This document shows positions 34,838 to 41,891 of a stretch of DNA of 64,000 nt, piece after piece. Below the pieces are notes generated by a model. The model had not been told where the DNA came from and did not search any database. It saw nothing but the letters and a program-made list of their open reading frames with translations. The DNA is from an uncultured Sterolibacteriaceae bacterium (GTDB taxonomy: Bacteria; Pseudomonadota; Gammaproteobacteria; Burkholderiales; Rhodocyclaceae), in NCBI GenBank assembly GCA_937888595.1, contig CALARK010000016.1, forward strand, positions 79,092 through 143,091, read 5' to 3'. Made by a program: the position numbers and the translations under genes. Each line of letters starts with the position of its first letter. The first letter of the stretch is position 1.

Positions 34838-35239
34838 TTACTGTCCGATCGCCAGGGTCTTCATCATCAAGGCCTTGGCGGTATTCATCACTTCCGCGTT
34901 CGTCTGGTAGGCGCGCGAGGCGGAGATCATGTTCACCATCTCCTCGACGACATTGACGTTCGGCATCGCGACGTAGCCCTGCTCGTTCGCGGCCGGATTC
35001 GACGGGTCGTACTGCATGCGCAGCGGCGCGGCACTCTCGACGACCTGGGTGACGCGTACGCCGATGCCGCCGCCCTCGACCGGCTTCGCCTCGAAGACCA
35101 CCTGCTTCGCGCGGTAGGGCTGGCCATCGGCGCCGACGACGCTGTCGGCGTTCGCCAGGTTGCTCGCCACGGCGTTGAGCCGGGCGGACTGCGCGGTCAG
35201 CGCGGAACCGGCGATGGCGAAAATTCTCATGTCACTCAC
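34838..35239 (-). CDS. flgC: Flagellar proximal rod protein FlgC
   Basis: A 133-residue rod subunit with the SALTAQSARLNAVASNLANADS signature, the YDPSNPAANEQGYVAMPNVNVVEEMVNMI region in order and the final C-terminal helix. Start GTG 35239 has GAGGT five bases upstream; ATG 35230 is an alternative. It is 8 bases after flgB. Confidence 0.95.
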   Translation of the reverse strand: MSDMRIFAIAGSALTAQSARLNAVASNLANADSVVGADGQPYRAKQVVFEAKPVEGGGIGVRVTQVVESAAPLRMQYDPSNPAANEQGYVAMPNVNVVEEMVNMISASRAYQTNAEVMNTAKALMMKTLAIGQ

Positions 35240-35247
35240 GATTCACC

Positions 35248-35664
35248 TCACTGCCCGTTGATGGCCCGTTGCAGGCCCTCGAACCGCTTGTTGATGAACA
35301 TGATGAGCGCCTCGGTCTGCAGCGCATTTTCAGCGAAGGCGGAACGCTCGACATCCATATTCACGGTATTGCCATCCACGGCCCCCTGGTACTCGGCCCG
35401 GTATTGCGTCATGGCCGCGTACGGTGCTTCTCCGTCGCCCGACAGGTGGCCGGCACGGGTGCGGGCCATCGTCAGGGGCTTGCCGGCATCACCGCCCGCC
35501 GCCCCCATGGCCGTGGCGAGGGCCGACTTGAAGTCGACATCGCGAGCCTTGAAGTGCGGCGTATCGGCATTGGCGATGTTGGATGCCAGCAACTCCTGAC
35601 GATGATTGCGCAGGCCGAGCGCATTGCGGTAGAGACTCAGGTCCTGTTCGAGGCGGTCGATCAT
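35248..35664 (-). CDS. flgB: Flagellar proximal rod protein FlgB
   Basis: A 138-residue rod subunit: ALGLRNHRQELLASNIANADTPHFKARD at the N-terminus and the C-terminal MDVERSAFAENALQTEALI segment. It is the first gene of the flgB-J run, transcribed from a sigma-54 promoter at 35703-35718. It is divergent from flgA. Confidence 0.95.
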   Translation of the reverse strand: MIDRLEQDLSLYRNALGLRNHRQELLASNIANADTPHFKARDVDFKSALATAMGAAGGDAGKPLTMARTRAGHLSGDGEAPYAAMTQYRAEYQGAVDGNTVNMDVERSAFAENALQTEALIMFINKRFEGLQRAINGQ

Positions 35665-35702
35665 TTTCGGGTGGCCTAAAGAAATTGCGGTCGATGTCGA
35701 TA

Positions 35703-35718
35703 TGCAGCAAACGTGCCA
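35703..35718 (-). promoter_or_regulatory. Sigma-54 promoter of flgB
   Basis: On the minus strand TGGCACG-N4-CTGCA: perfect -24, one mismatch at -12 and exact GG-N10-GC spacing, the same form as the fliC promoter. It lies about 39 bases upstream of flgB. Confidence 0.75.
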
Positions 35719-35782
35719 GTACCGTTTTCGGCCGATCCACCCGCTGTTTCAGGCAAATCGGCGGGCGCGTCGGCAAGTGCTG

Positions 35783-35797
35783 CGGCAATTCTTGCCT
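35783..35797. promoter_or_regulatory. CGGCAA-N3-TTGCCT palindrome between flgB and flgA
   Basis: One base from a perfect copy, spacer TTC. It is 65 bases upstream of the flgB -24 element, a normal enhancer distance. Two further half-sites (GGCAAAT at ~35752 and CGGCAAG at 35771) lie beside it. No clear flgA promoter was found. Confidence 0.55.
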
Positions 35798-35868
35798 CCG
35801 TGAAAAAGGGCGAATAAACCACGGTTACGTGGCCGAACCGCCCGAGGGATTCATGCTCCAATCACGTC

Positions 35869-36555
35869 ATGCATCGCATCGTCCCCCTGCTTCTCTGCCT
35901 CTCCATCCTGGCAGCCTTACCCGTTCAGGCACGCCAGGACCCGCTCCCCGTACACAAGGCCGTCGGCGACTGGCTGAAGATCCAGACGCAGGGGCTGCCC
36001 GGGCAGGTCAGCTACACCGTTGGCGAACTGGCCACGGACAACCAACTGGCCCCGTGCACCGCCTTAGATGTCGGCCGTCCGGCCGGTGCCCGCCTGTGGG
36101 GGCGCACGCATGTCCAGGTCCGCTGCCTCGATGCCGCGGCGTGGAGGATCAACATCCCGGTCCATGTCCGCATCAAGACCGACGTCCTGATCAGCGCTCG
36201 CCCGATCTCGCGCGGCCAGCACATTACTGCCGAGGATCTCGCCACGCAGTTGGGGGACCTGTCCGACCTCCCAGCCAATACCCTTACCGATCCGGATCTG
36301 GCTATCGGCAAGACCGCCACCGTCGCAATTTCCGCCGGCCGCGTTTTGCGTGCCGACATGCTGAAGGCACAAACCGTGGTGCGCCAGGGCCAGACCGTCA
36401 AGGTCGTGTCGCGCGGTCCCGGATTTTCTGTCGCCAACGATGGCCGTGCACTCAATAACGCCACCGCAGGAGAAGTGGTCCAGATCCGGCTGGCCAATGG
36501 CCAGGTCGTCAGCGGCATCGCCGGGCCTACTGGCATCATCGAGATAACTTATTGA
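35869..36555 (+). CDS. flgA: P-ring assembly chaperone FlgA
   Basis: A 228-residue periplasmic chaperone for FlgI. It has a Sec signal peptide (~1-21), a variable N-terminal domain, then a SAF-like domain: DVLISARPISRGQHITAEDL and the C-terminal VVRQGQTVKVVSRGPGFSVANDGRALNNATAGEVVQIRL, in short segments typical of the family. It ends GxIEITY. It is divergent from flgB and followed by flgM after 150 bases with its own promoter. Confidence 0.94.
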   Translation: MHRIVPLLLCLSILAALPVQARQDPLPVHKAVGDWLKIQTQGLPGQVSYTVGELATDNQLAPCTALDVGRPAGARLWGRTHVQVRCLDAAAWRINIPVHVRIKTDVLISARPISRGQHITAEDLATQLGDLSDLPANTLTDPDLAIGKTATVAISAGRVLRADMLKAQTVVRQGQTVKVVSRGPGFSVANDGRALNNATAGEVVQIRLANGQVVSGIAGPTGIIEITY

Positions 36556-36597
36556 ATTAAAGTAACTTGTTATAATTTTCCAAAATTGCGAAAGCAC

Positions 36598-36624
36598 TCA
36601 AGTTTTTCGCGCGCTTGCCGTTAG
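36598..36624 (+). promoter_or_regulatory. Sigma-28 (FliA) promoter of flgM
   Basis: TCAAGTTT-N11-GCCGTTAG: 7 of 8 at -35, 6 of 8 at -10 and the exact 11-base spacer of the TAAAGTTT-N11-GCCGATAA consensus. It lies about 80 bases before flgM. The region just upstream (36550-36600) is AT-rich and includes TATAAT at 36571. Confidence 0.7.
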
Positions 36625-36705
36625 AATCATCGAACACCCTGTACCCCGCATCCAGGAACACCAGTCAGGCAACCGGTGCGGGCTGCGACAGCAAAGGACA
36701 TCATC

Positions 36706-37005
36706 GTGAAGATCAACAGCGCCATTCCTTCCATCGGCAGCACGCCGGACTCCGGTCGCGCGCGCAGCCCGGCTGCGGCCCAGCCGGCGAACAGTTCGGC
36801 TGCCAGCGAACGCGTCGATATTTCTTCGCTCTCCGCCCGCTTGCAGGAAGTCGGTGCCGGCGAGACGCCGGTCAATGCCCAGCGGGTCGCCGAGATCAAG
36901 CAGGCGATCGCCGAAGGACGCTTCCAGATCAATCCGGAACGGATCGCGGACGGCCTGTTGAACAGCGTGCGCGACATGCTCGGCCGCGCCGGCAAGACGG
37001 CCTGA
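36706..37005 (+). CDS. flgM: Anti-sigma-28 factor FlgM
   Basis: A 99-residue protein of the FlgM family. It holds FliA inactive in the cytoplasm until the hook is finished and is then exported. The N-terminus (KINSAIPS) and the disordered Ser/Ala-rich part precede the conserved C-terminal sigma-binding helices (QRVAEIKQAIAEGRFQINPERIADGLLNS). GTG 36706 with AAAGGA upstream is chosen; an earlier in-frame GTG at 36676 lacks one. EVGAGET near residue 50 resembles the element-coded EVGAGGT. Confidence 0.93.
   Translation: MKINSAIPSIGSTPDSGRARSPAAAQPANSSAASERVDISSLSARLQEVGAGETPVNAQRVAEIKQAIAEGRFQINPERIADGLLNSVRDMLGRAGKTA
36847..36869 (+). repeat. Possible degenerate 23-bp element (19/23) in flgM
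   Basis: Sense to flgM; encodes EVGAGET. It has four mismatches and may be coincidental. Confidence 0.3.
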
Positions 37006-37024
37006 TATCCGGCCGGGGGACGCG

Positions 37025-37489
37025 GTGACCTCACCGGCGGTCAATCCTCTGGATGAAGAAATCGGCAGGCTGAAGGAATTCGTCAGCCTGCTGCAACGCG
37101 AGCAGGATCTGCTCAAGAAGGGCGATACCGACGCCCTGCTACCCCTGATCGACACCAAGACACAACTGGCCGACCGTCTGGCGGCCTTGGCCCGTGCACG
37201 CGAAGCGCATCTGGCCCGGCAGGGTTTACCCCCCGGGCGTCTTGGCATGGAGCAGTGGCTGCAGCATCACGGCAATGCCGCACAACGCCAGTCCTGGCAG
37301 GCGCTGCTCGAACTGGCGCGCGAAGCCCGCGACCTCAACGAACTCAATGGCAAGCTGATCGGCCTGCACATGCAGCACAACCAGCAGGCGTTCACGGCGC
37401 TCATGAACGCGACCAACCGGGCGATGACCTACGGGCCGGACGGCCAGCAGCAGGCCGGACTGGGCGGCCGCATTCTCGGTACCGCCTGA
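37025..37489 (+). CDS. flgN: FlgN-like export chaperone
   Basis: A 154-residue, helical, Leu/Arg/Gln-rich protein directly after flgM, the usual place of flgN. FlgN chaperones FlgK and FlgL. Features are an N-terminal helix LKEFVSLLQREQDLLKKGDTDAL and a C-terminal helix with ARDLNELNGKLIGLHMQHNQQA. The start is GTG 37025. It ends before a group of hairpins that separates it from convergent motD. Confidence 0.88.
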   Translation: MTSPAVNPLDEEIGRLKEFVSLLQREQDLLKKGDTDALLPLIDTKTQLADRLAALARAREAHLARQGLPPGRLGMEQWLQHHGNAAQRQSWQALLELAREARDLNELNGKLIGLHMQHNQQAFTALMNATNRAMTYGPDGQQQAGLGGRILGTA

Positions 37490-37492
37490 AGC

Positions 37493-37541
37493 GGGGGCCC
37501 ACCCCGTAATCGCTGCCATGCAGCGATCTCCCCTCAAGGGG
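37493..37541. other. Three short hairpins between flgN and motD
   Basis: GGGG/CCCC at 37493-37505 (weak), a perfect 8-bp stem ATCGCTGC-CAT-GCAGCGAT at 37509-37527, and CCCC-TCAA-GGGG at 37530-37541. Together with the terminator that follows they fill the gap between two convergent operons. Confidence 0.5.
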
Positions 37542-37543
37542 CC

Positions 37544-37576
37544 AAGAAACACTCGGGACGGCCCTTCGTGTTTCTT
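37544..37576. terminator. Bidirectional terminator-like hairpin between flgN and motD
   Basis: A perfect 9-bp stem, AAGAAACAC (37544-37552) with GTGTTTCTT (37568-37576), plus an inner GGG/CCC. The T-rich arms are part of the stem on both strands, fitting a shared terminator for convergent genes. Confidence 0.6.
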
Positions 37577-37581
37577 CCACC

Positions 37582-38367
37582 TTACTCAGGCAGCGGCACT
37601 TCCTTGACCTGATCCGGGGTACGCGACTCCATGGTGATCGCCACGCGGCGATTGCGCTGGCGGCCTTCGACCGTGGCATTGTCCGCCACGGGCCGCTGCT
37701 CGGCGTAGCCGGTCGCCGTCATGCGCCGCGGATCGACACCGGTATCGATGAACAGGCGCACGACGCTGGCCGCCCGGGCACCCGACAATTCCCAGTTGGA
37801 CGGGAACAAGGGGGTGTTGATGGGCTCGTTGTCGGTATGCCCCTCGACGACGAGCGGGAAGTCGGTCGTGGCGAGAATCTGGCCGACGGCGGTCAGCGCC
37901 CGGATCGCGGGAATCTGCAGGCGCGCCTCGCCCGAATCGAACAGCACGCTGGCATTGATCTCGACGGTGATGCCGAGCGCGCCCTCGGTGACGCGGACCT
38001 GCCCCTGCTGCACCAGCGGGGCAAGTGCCTCGGTGATTTCCTTGGCCTTCTTGCGCAGCAGCTCGCGGTTCTGCTCGCGCTGCACATCGGTCTTCAGCAC
38101 ACTCGGCCGCGGCTTGTTCAAGGGGATCGTCACCGGCATCGGCGCATTGGGATTCACCTGCATCATTGCGCCCGAGGTATTGCCGGGAATGTTGCGGAAG
38201 GCCGAGGAAATCGAGTCGGACAGCACGCGGTACTTGCCCTCGTTCACGGAGGAGATCGCATACATCACGACGAAGAAGGCGAACAGCAGGGTGATGAAGT
38301 CGGCGTAGGAAACGAGCCAGCGCTCGTGGTTCTCGTGTTCCTCTTCGCCCTTGCGTCGCCGGCCCAT
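37582..38367 (-). CDS. motD: Flagellar motor stator protein MotD (MotB family)
   Basis: A 261-residue stator B subunit. After a charged N-terminus a single transmembrane helix (~residues 19-40, SYADFITLLFAFFVVMYA) carries the proton-binding Asp23. A plug/linker region is followed by an OmpA-like peptidoglycan-binding domain (~130-250) with VEGHTDNEPINTP and RRMTATGYAEQRPV. It pairs with the upstream motC (14-base gap). MotD rather than MotB is chosen because of the flhF-fliA-motCD context known from pseudomonads. Confidence 0.93.
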   Translation of the reverse strand: MGRRRKGEEEHENHERWLVSYADFITLLFAFFVVMYAISSVNEGKYRVLSDSISSAFRNIPGNTSGAMMQVNPNAPMPVTIPLNKPRPSVLKTDVQREQNRELLRKKAKEITEALAPLVQQGQVRVTEGALGITVEINASVLFDSGEARLQIPAIRALTAVGQILATTDFPLVVEGHTDNEPINTPLFPSNWELSGARAASVVRLFIDTGVDPRRMTATGYAEQRPVADNATVEGRQRNRRVAITMESRTPDQVKEVPLPE

Positions 38368-38381
38368 CGAGCGCGCCTTGC

Positions 38382-39122
38382 CTAAACGATGTAGCCCTGC
38401 ATGCGCGACTCGATAATCCGCGGATTATCGCCGTTCGCGATGCCGACCAGGCCATCGACGAACATCTCGCGTTGCGCGACCAGCCTCGCGATGTTGGCCA
38501 GCAGCTTCTTGGCCACCGGCAGGAAGATCAGGTTGGCCGCGCCGACGCCGTAGATGGTGGCGACGAAGGCGACAGCGATGCCGGCACCGAGCTTGGAGGG
38601 GTCGGACAGGTTCTCCATCACGTGGATCAGGCCCATCACGGCGCCGAGAATGCCGATGGTCGGCGAATAGCCGCCAGCGGACTCCCAGATCTTCGCCGAG
38701 AGCTTCATCTGCTCTTCGTAGGCGCCGATCTCGACTTCGAGGACTTCGCGCAGACGCTCCGGCTCCGCACCATCAACGAGCAGTTGCAGCCCCTTGCGCA
38801 TGAAGGGATCGGGAACGGAGGGAATCTGCGCCTCGAGGGCGAGCAGGCCCTCCTTGCGGGCCACATGACTCCAGCTCGCGACCTGCTCGATCAGTTGCTC
38901 GGGCTCGACCGCAGGCGGCACGAAGACCCAGCGGATCATTTTCACGCCCTGCGTGAACACCGGCAGCGGGCTTTGCAGCATCACGGCGCCGAGCGTGCCG
39001 CCGATGACGATGAGGAAGGCGGTCGGCTGGATCAGCGAGCCGATGTGGCCGCCCTCGAGCACCTGGCCGACGAGGATGGCGGCAATGCCGAGGATCAGGC
39101 CGGCGATACTGATCTTGTCCAT
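38382..39122 (-). CDS. motC: Flagellar motor stator protein MotC (MotA family)
   Basis: A 246-residue stator A subunit with four transmembrane segments (~4-22, 30-52, 150-172, 182-204). The conserved ESAGGYSPTIGILGAVMGLIHVMENL holds the proline of helix 3, and GAGIAVAFVATIYGVGAANL follows. The cytoplasmic loop with charged residues (~90-140) would contact FliG. It starts 3 bases after the fliA stop and precedes motD. Sequence and length fit the MotC/PomA branch. Confidence 0.93.
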   Translation of the reverse strand: MDKISIAGLILGIAAILVGQVLEGGHIGSLIQPTAFLIVIGGTLGAVMLQSPLPVFTQGVKMIRWVFVPPAVEPEQLIEQVASWSHVARKEGLLALEAQIPSVPDPFMRKGLQLLVDGAEPERLREVLEVEIGAYEEQMKLSAKIWESAGGYSPTIGILGAVMGLIHVMENLSDPSKLGAGIAVAFVATIYGVGAANLIFLPVAKKLLANIARLVAQREMFVDGLVGIANGDNPRIIESRMQGYIV

Positions 39123-39125
39123 GCG

Positions 39126-39911
39126 TCAGTTCCCCGATGTCGCGGCGGCTTGCTGCGCCTTCGGCTTGCGCCCACGACGCTTCGCCGGCGCCTTGACGCG
39201 ATCTTCGTCGCCCAGCACAGCGACGCGCAGGCGGGCGATGGCCTGGCTGTGCAGCTGGCAGATGCGGGATTCGGTCACGCCCATGACCTCGCCGATCTCA
39301 CGCAGGTTCAGGTCCTGCTCGTAGTAGAGCGCCATCATCAGCTTCTCGCGTTCGGGCAGGTTGCCGATCGCCGCGACCAGCGCGCCGCGCAGGTCGCTTT
39401 CCTCCAGGATAGCCAGCGGATCGAGCGAGACGCCGGCGGGATGGTGATCGAGGAAATCCTCGTCGTCGCCGGCCAGGTCCTCGAGGTAGATGAGCTGGTG
39501 GCCGCGCGCATCCTGCAGCAGCTTCTGGTAGTCGGCCAGCGGCATGTCCAGCGCCGCGGCGAGCTCGCCTTCGCTGGGCTGCCGGCCCTGCTCGTGCTCC
39601 AGCTTCTGGATGACCGTCTCGACGCGGCGCATCTCCTTGCGGATGCCGCGTGGCAGCCAGTCGTTCTCGCGCAAGCCGTCGAGCATCGCGCCGCGCACCC
39701 GCTGCACTGCATAGGTCTCGAACTGGGCGCCCAGGCCTTCCTCGAAACGACCGAGCGCGTCGAGCAGTCCGAGCATGCCGTTCTGCACCAGGTCATCCAC
39801 CTGCACGCTGGCCGGCAGCTTCGCCATCAGGTGATAGGCGATGCGCTTGACCAGCGGGGCGTATTGATTGACGAGTCGCTCCTTCTCGAGCGTACCCTGG
39901 GCGGTATACAT
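39126..39911 (-). CDS. fliA: Flagellar sigma factor FliA (sigma-28)
   Basis: A 261-residue sigma factor for late flagellar genes. Region 2 is VNQYAPLVKRIAYHLMAKLP with VQVDDLVQNGMLGLLDA and FETYAVQRVRGAMLD. Region 4 is LPEREKLMMALYYEQDLNLREIGEVMGVTESRICQLHSQAI. The C-terminus has a basic extension (KAPAKRRGRKPK). ATG 39911 is preferred; TTG 39932 would add seven residues. No clear ribosome site is visible. Targets in the window include fliD and flgM. FlgM is its inhibitor. Confidence 0.95.
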   Translation of the reverse strand: MYTAQGTLEKERLVNQYAPLVKRIAYHLMAKLPASVQVDDLVQNGMLGLLDALGRFEEGLGAQFETYAVQRVRGAMLDGLRENDWLPRGIRKEMRRVETVIQKLEHEQGRQPSEGELAAALDMPLADYQKLLQDARGHQLIYLEDLAGDDEDFLDHHPAGVSLDPLAILEESDLRGALVAAIGNLPEREKLMMALYYEQDLNLREIGEVMGVTESRICQLHSQAIARLRVAVLGDEDRVKAPAKRRGRKPKAQQAAATSGN

Positions 39912-40009
39912 CGTCGGTTGCGTCGGGCTCAAGTGGGCGCGTAGTGGTGCGTGCGGGGCGTGCGGGGCTCGTTGTTCGGCGGTGCATCTATGGCTGTGAT
40001 GCCCGGAAA

Positions 40010-40366
40010 CTATAGCACCGAATCATGCCGACCAGCCCCGCGCGGACAGGCGGGCCCGGCCTTGCTCACGGCGGCCGACTCGCCCGCCGAAGCCGATGTC
40101 ATGCCGAGATATTCGAGCCGGACGCCGAGATAATCATGGGCCACGCGCCGCATGTTGTCGAACAGCGCAGCGGCCTCTTCGGCGGAGCGGGCATGCGTGA
40201 TGGCGATGCGGAAGCAGCCGCTCCCCTCTTCGCTGACGATGCGCTTGATCAGTGCGTAGGCATCGATGACGTCCGCCTCACGCGCCGCCACGGCCAGCGT
40301 CACGGCCGGGGCGCCGAACAGGCGTCGCAATCCCGCCGCCTGGTCGCCTTCGTGCAGGGTGTGCAT
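40010..40366 (-). CDS. Miniature FlhG/FleN-like protein lacking the ATPase core
   Basis: A 118-residue protein in the position of flhG, 20 bases after flhF. Residues 8-17 (DQAAGLRRLF) match the N-terminal motif of FlhG that stimulates the FlhF GTPase. Residues ~20-92 align with the C-terminal part of FleN/FlhG (DVIDAYALIKRIV...FRIAITHARSAEEAAALFDNMRRVA...LGVRLEYLG). Everything between these in normal FlhG is absent: the GKGGVGKT P-loop, switch regions and about 130 residues. There is no room for it in another frame. It may keep FlhF activation but not ATP-driven control. The C-terminal ~25 residues are unrelated. Confidence 0.8.
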   Translation of the reverse strand: MHTLHEGDQAAGLRRLFGAPAVTLAVAAREADVIDAYALIKRIVSEEGSGCFRIAITHARSAEEAAALFDNMRRVAHDYLGVRLEYLGMTSASAGESAAVSKAGPACPRGAGRHDSVL

Positions 40367-40385
40367 GGTTCCGCCCGGTCGGCGC

Positions 40386-41864
40386 TCAGACCGTCATGGT
40401 CCCGCGCGCGGCGCTCGCCGCAGGCATCACCAGGCCGACCTCCTCCTCCTTGAGGCGATGCACTGAAGTCTCGGCCGGCTGCTTGAAGGCGCGGTGCAGC
40501 AGATAGCTGCGATTCGGCAGGTGCAGGTCCTCGGGCACGCGCTGGCCGTTCGCGACATAGGCCAGCAGCAGTCCGTTGCGCACCACCGCATCCAGGGCGG
40601 GGGCCAGCGAGGCGGTCTCGTCGACCTTGGACAGGATGCAGCCGGCCAAGTCCTCGCCGGCGTAGTTGCGGATCACGTCGTCGAGCGTGTCGCCGCGGCT
40701 GGTGGCGTTGAGCAGCAACAACCGCCGCACTTCGCCCGCACGCATCAGCATCGCGGCCTGCTCGGCCACCATGCGGTCGCGCTGGCTCATGCCGACGGTG
40801 TCGATCAGCACCATGTGCTTGCCGCGCAGGTCTGCCAGCGTGCGCCGCAAATCCTCGCCGTCGCGTACCACATGCACGGGCACGCCGAGGATGCGGCCGT
40901 AGATGCGCAGCTGCTCGTGGGCGCCGATCCGGTAGCCGTCGGTCGTCAGCAGGGCGAGCTTGTCGGCGCCGTAGCGCACCACGCAGCGGGCGGCCAGCTT
41001 GGCGGTCGTGGTCGTCTTTCCCACGCCGGTCGGGCCGACCAGCGCGAACACGCCGCCGCGCTCGATCAGGTCGTTCTCGCTGGTCAGCGTGCGCAGCCGG
41101 CGATTGACGGCACCGGTCAGCCACTTGCGGCCGGCCGGCATGTCGAGATCCTCGGGCATGTCCTCGACGAGCCGGCGAGCCAGCAGGCCGGAAAAGCCGG
41201 CTTCGAGCATCTCGCCGAGCAGCTGCGCCTTGACCGGTGCATGGCGCGTCATGTCGCCCCAAGCGAAACCGGCCAGCTGACGCTCGAGCAGGCCCTTGAT
41301 GCTCTGCATCTCGGCCATCAGCTGGCGAACATGGGCATTGCTGTCGAAGCCGCCCGACACGCCGTTGAGGCCGATTTCCTGTGCGGCCTGATGCAGGGCC
41401 ACGTCCAGCGCCGCCCCTTCATGCGTAGCGGTACGCGCCGCCACCGTCGGGGCCTTTGGCGGCAGGGGCCGGGGACGGACACGTTCGCCGGCTGCCGCGG
41501 GCTGTACGGCAGGTGCAGGAACGGTCTCCGCACGCGGCGGCTGCCAGGGCTGGAAGGGCGAGGGCGCACGTGCCTTGGCAGACAGCGAGACGGCGTAGTC
41601 GCTCTCGTCCTCGGCGGCATGAAAAGTCGGTGCCGGCGGGACGGCGGGTTTTTGCGGGGAGGCGGGCTGCGCCTGCGGGGCCGCAGGCGCTGGCGCGACA
41701 TTCCCCCCCTGCAGGGCCTCGAGGCTGTCGGCCGACATCGCCATGATCTCGACCCCGCCGGGGACCGGCTTGTTCGAGATCACGATCGCCTCCGGGCCGA
41801 GCGCCGCCTTCACCTTGCGCAGCGCCTCGCGCGCACTTTCACCGAAGAATCGTTTTACCGTCAT
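40386..41864 (-). CDS. flhF: Signal-recognition-particle-like GTPase FlhF
   Basis: A 492-residue SRP-type GTPase that sets the position of the polar flagellum. The N-terminal B-domain (MTVKRFFGESAREALRKVKAALGPEAIVISN in short) is followed by a Pro/Ala-rich linker with AVPPAPTF encoded by the dispersed element, then the helical N-domain and the G-domain: P-loop VGPTGVGKTTTTAK (~residues 275-288), DTVGMSQRD and SKVDE. It lies between flhA and the mini-flhG. With FlhF alone in charge, flagellar placement should be polar. Confidence 0.95.
   Translation of the reverse strand: MTVKRFFGESAREALRKVKAALGPEAIVISNKPVPGGVEIMAMSADSLEALQGGNVAPAPAAPQAQPASPQKPAVPPAPTFHAAEDESDYAVSLSAKARAPSPFQPWQPPRAETVPAPAVQPAAAGERVRPRPLPPKAPTVAARTATHEGAALDVALHQAAQEIGLNGVSGGFDSNAHVRQLMAEMQSIKGLLERQLAGFAWGDMTRHAPVKAQLLGEMLEAGFSGLLARRLVEDMPEDLDMPAGRKWLTGAVNRRLRTLTSENDLIERGGVFALVGPTGVGKTTTTAKLAARCVVRYGADKLALLTTDGYRIGAHEQLRIYGRILGVPVHVVRDGEDLRRTLADLRGKHMVLIDTVGMSQRDRMVAEQAAMLMRAGEVRRLLLLNATSRGDTLDDVIRNYAGEDLAGCILSKVDETASLAPALDAVVRNGLLLAYVANGQRVPEDLHLPNRSYLLHRAFKQPAETSVHRLKEEEVGLVMPAASAARGTMTV
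41623..41645 (+). repeat. 23-bp dispersed element (22/23) inside flhF
   Basis: Antisense to flhF; encodes AVPPAPTF in the low-complexity linker between the B and N domains. Confidence 0.85.
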
Positions 41865-41891
41865 GTCATCGCCCTCTCTTGTCGTGCGTCA

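Noticed and set aside
36571..36576. TATAAT upstream of flgM as a sigma-70 promoter
   Set aside because: No -35 box at suitable spacing (the nearest TTGAAT is 13 bases away); the FliA-type promoter at 36598-36624 is better.
40010..40386. Frameshifted full-length flhG
   Set aside because: Only 20 bases separate the flhF stop from the small gene's start, so the missing ATPase core cannot be hidden in another frame.
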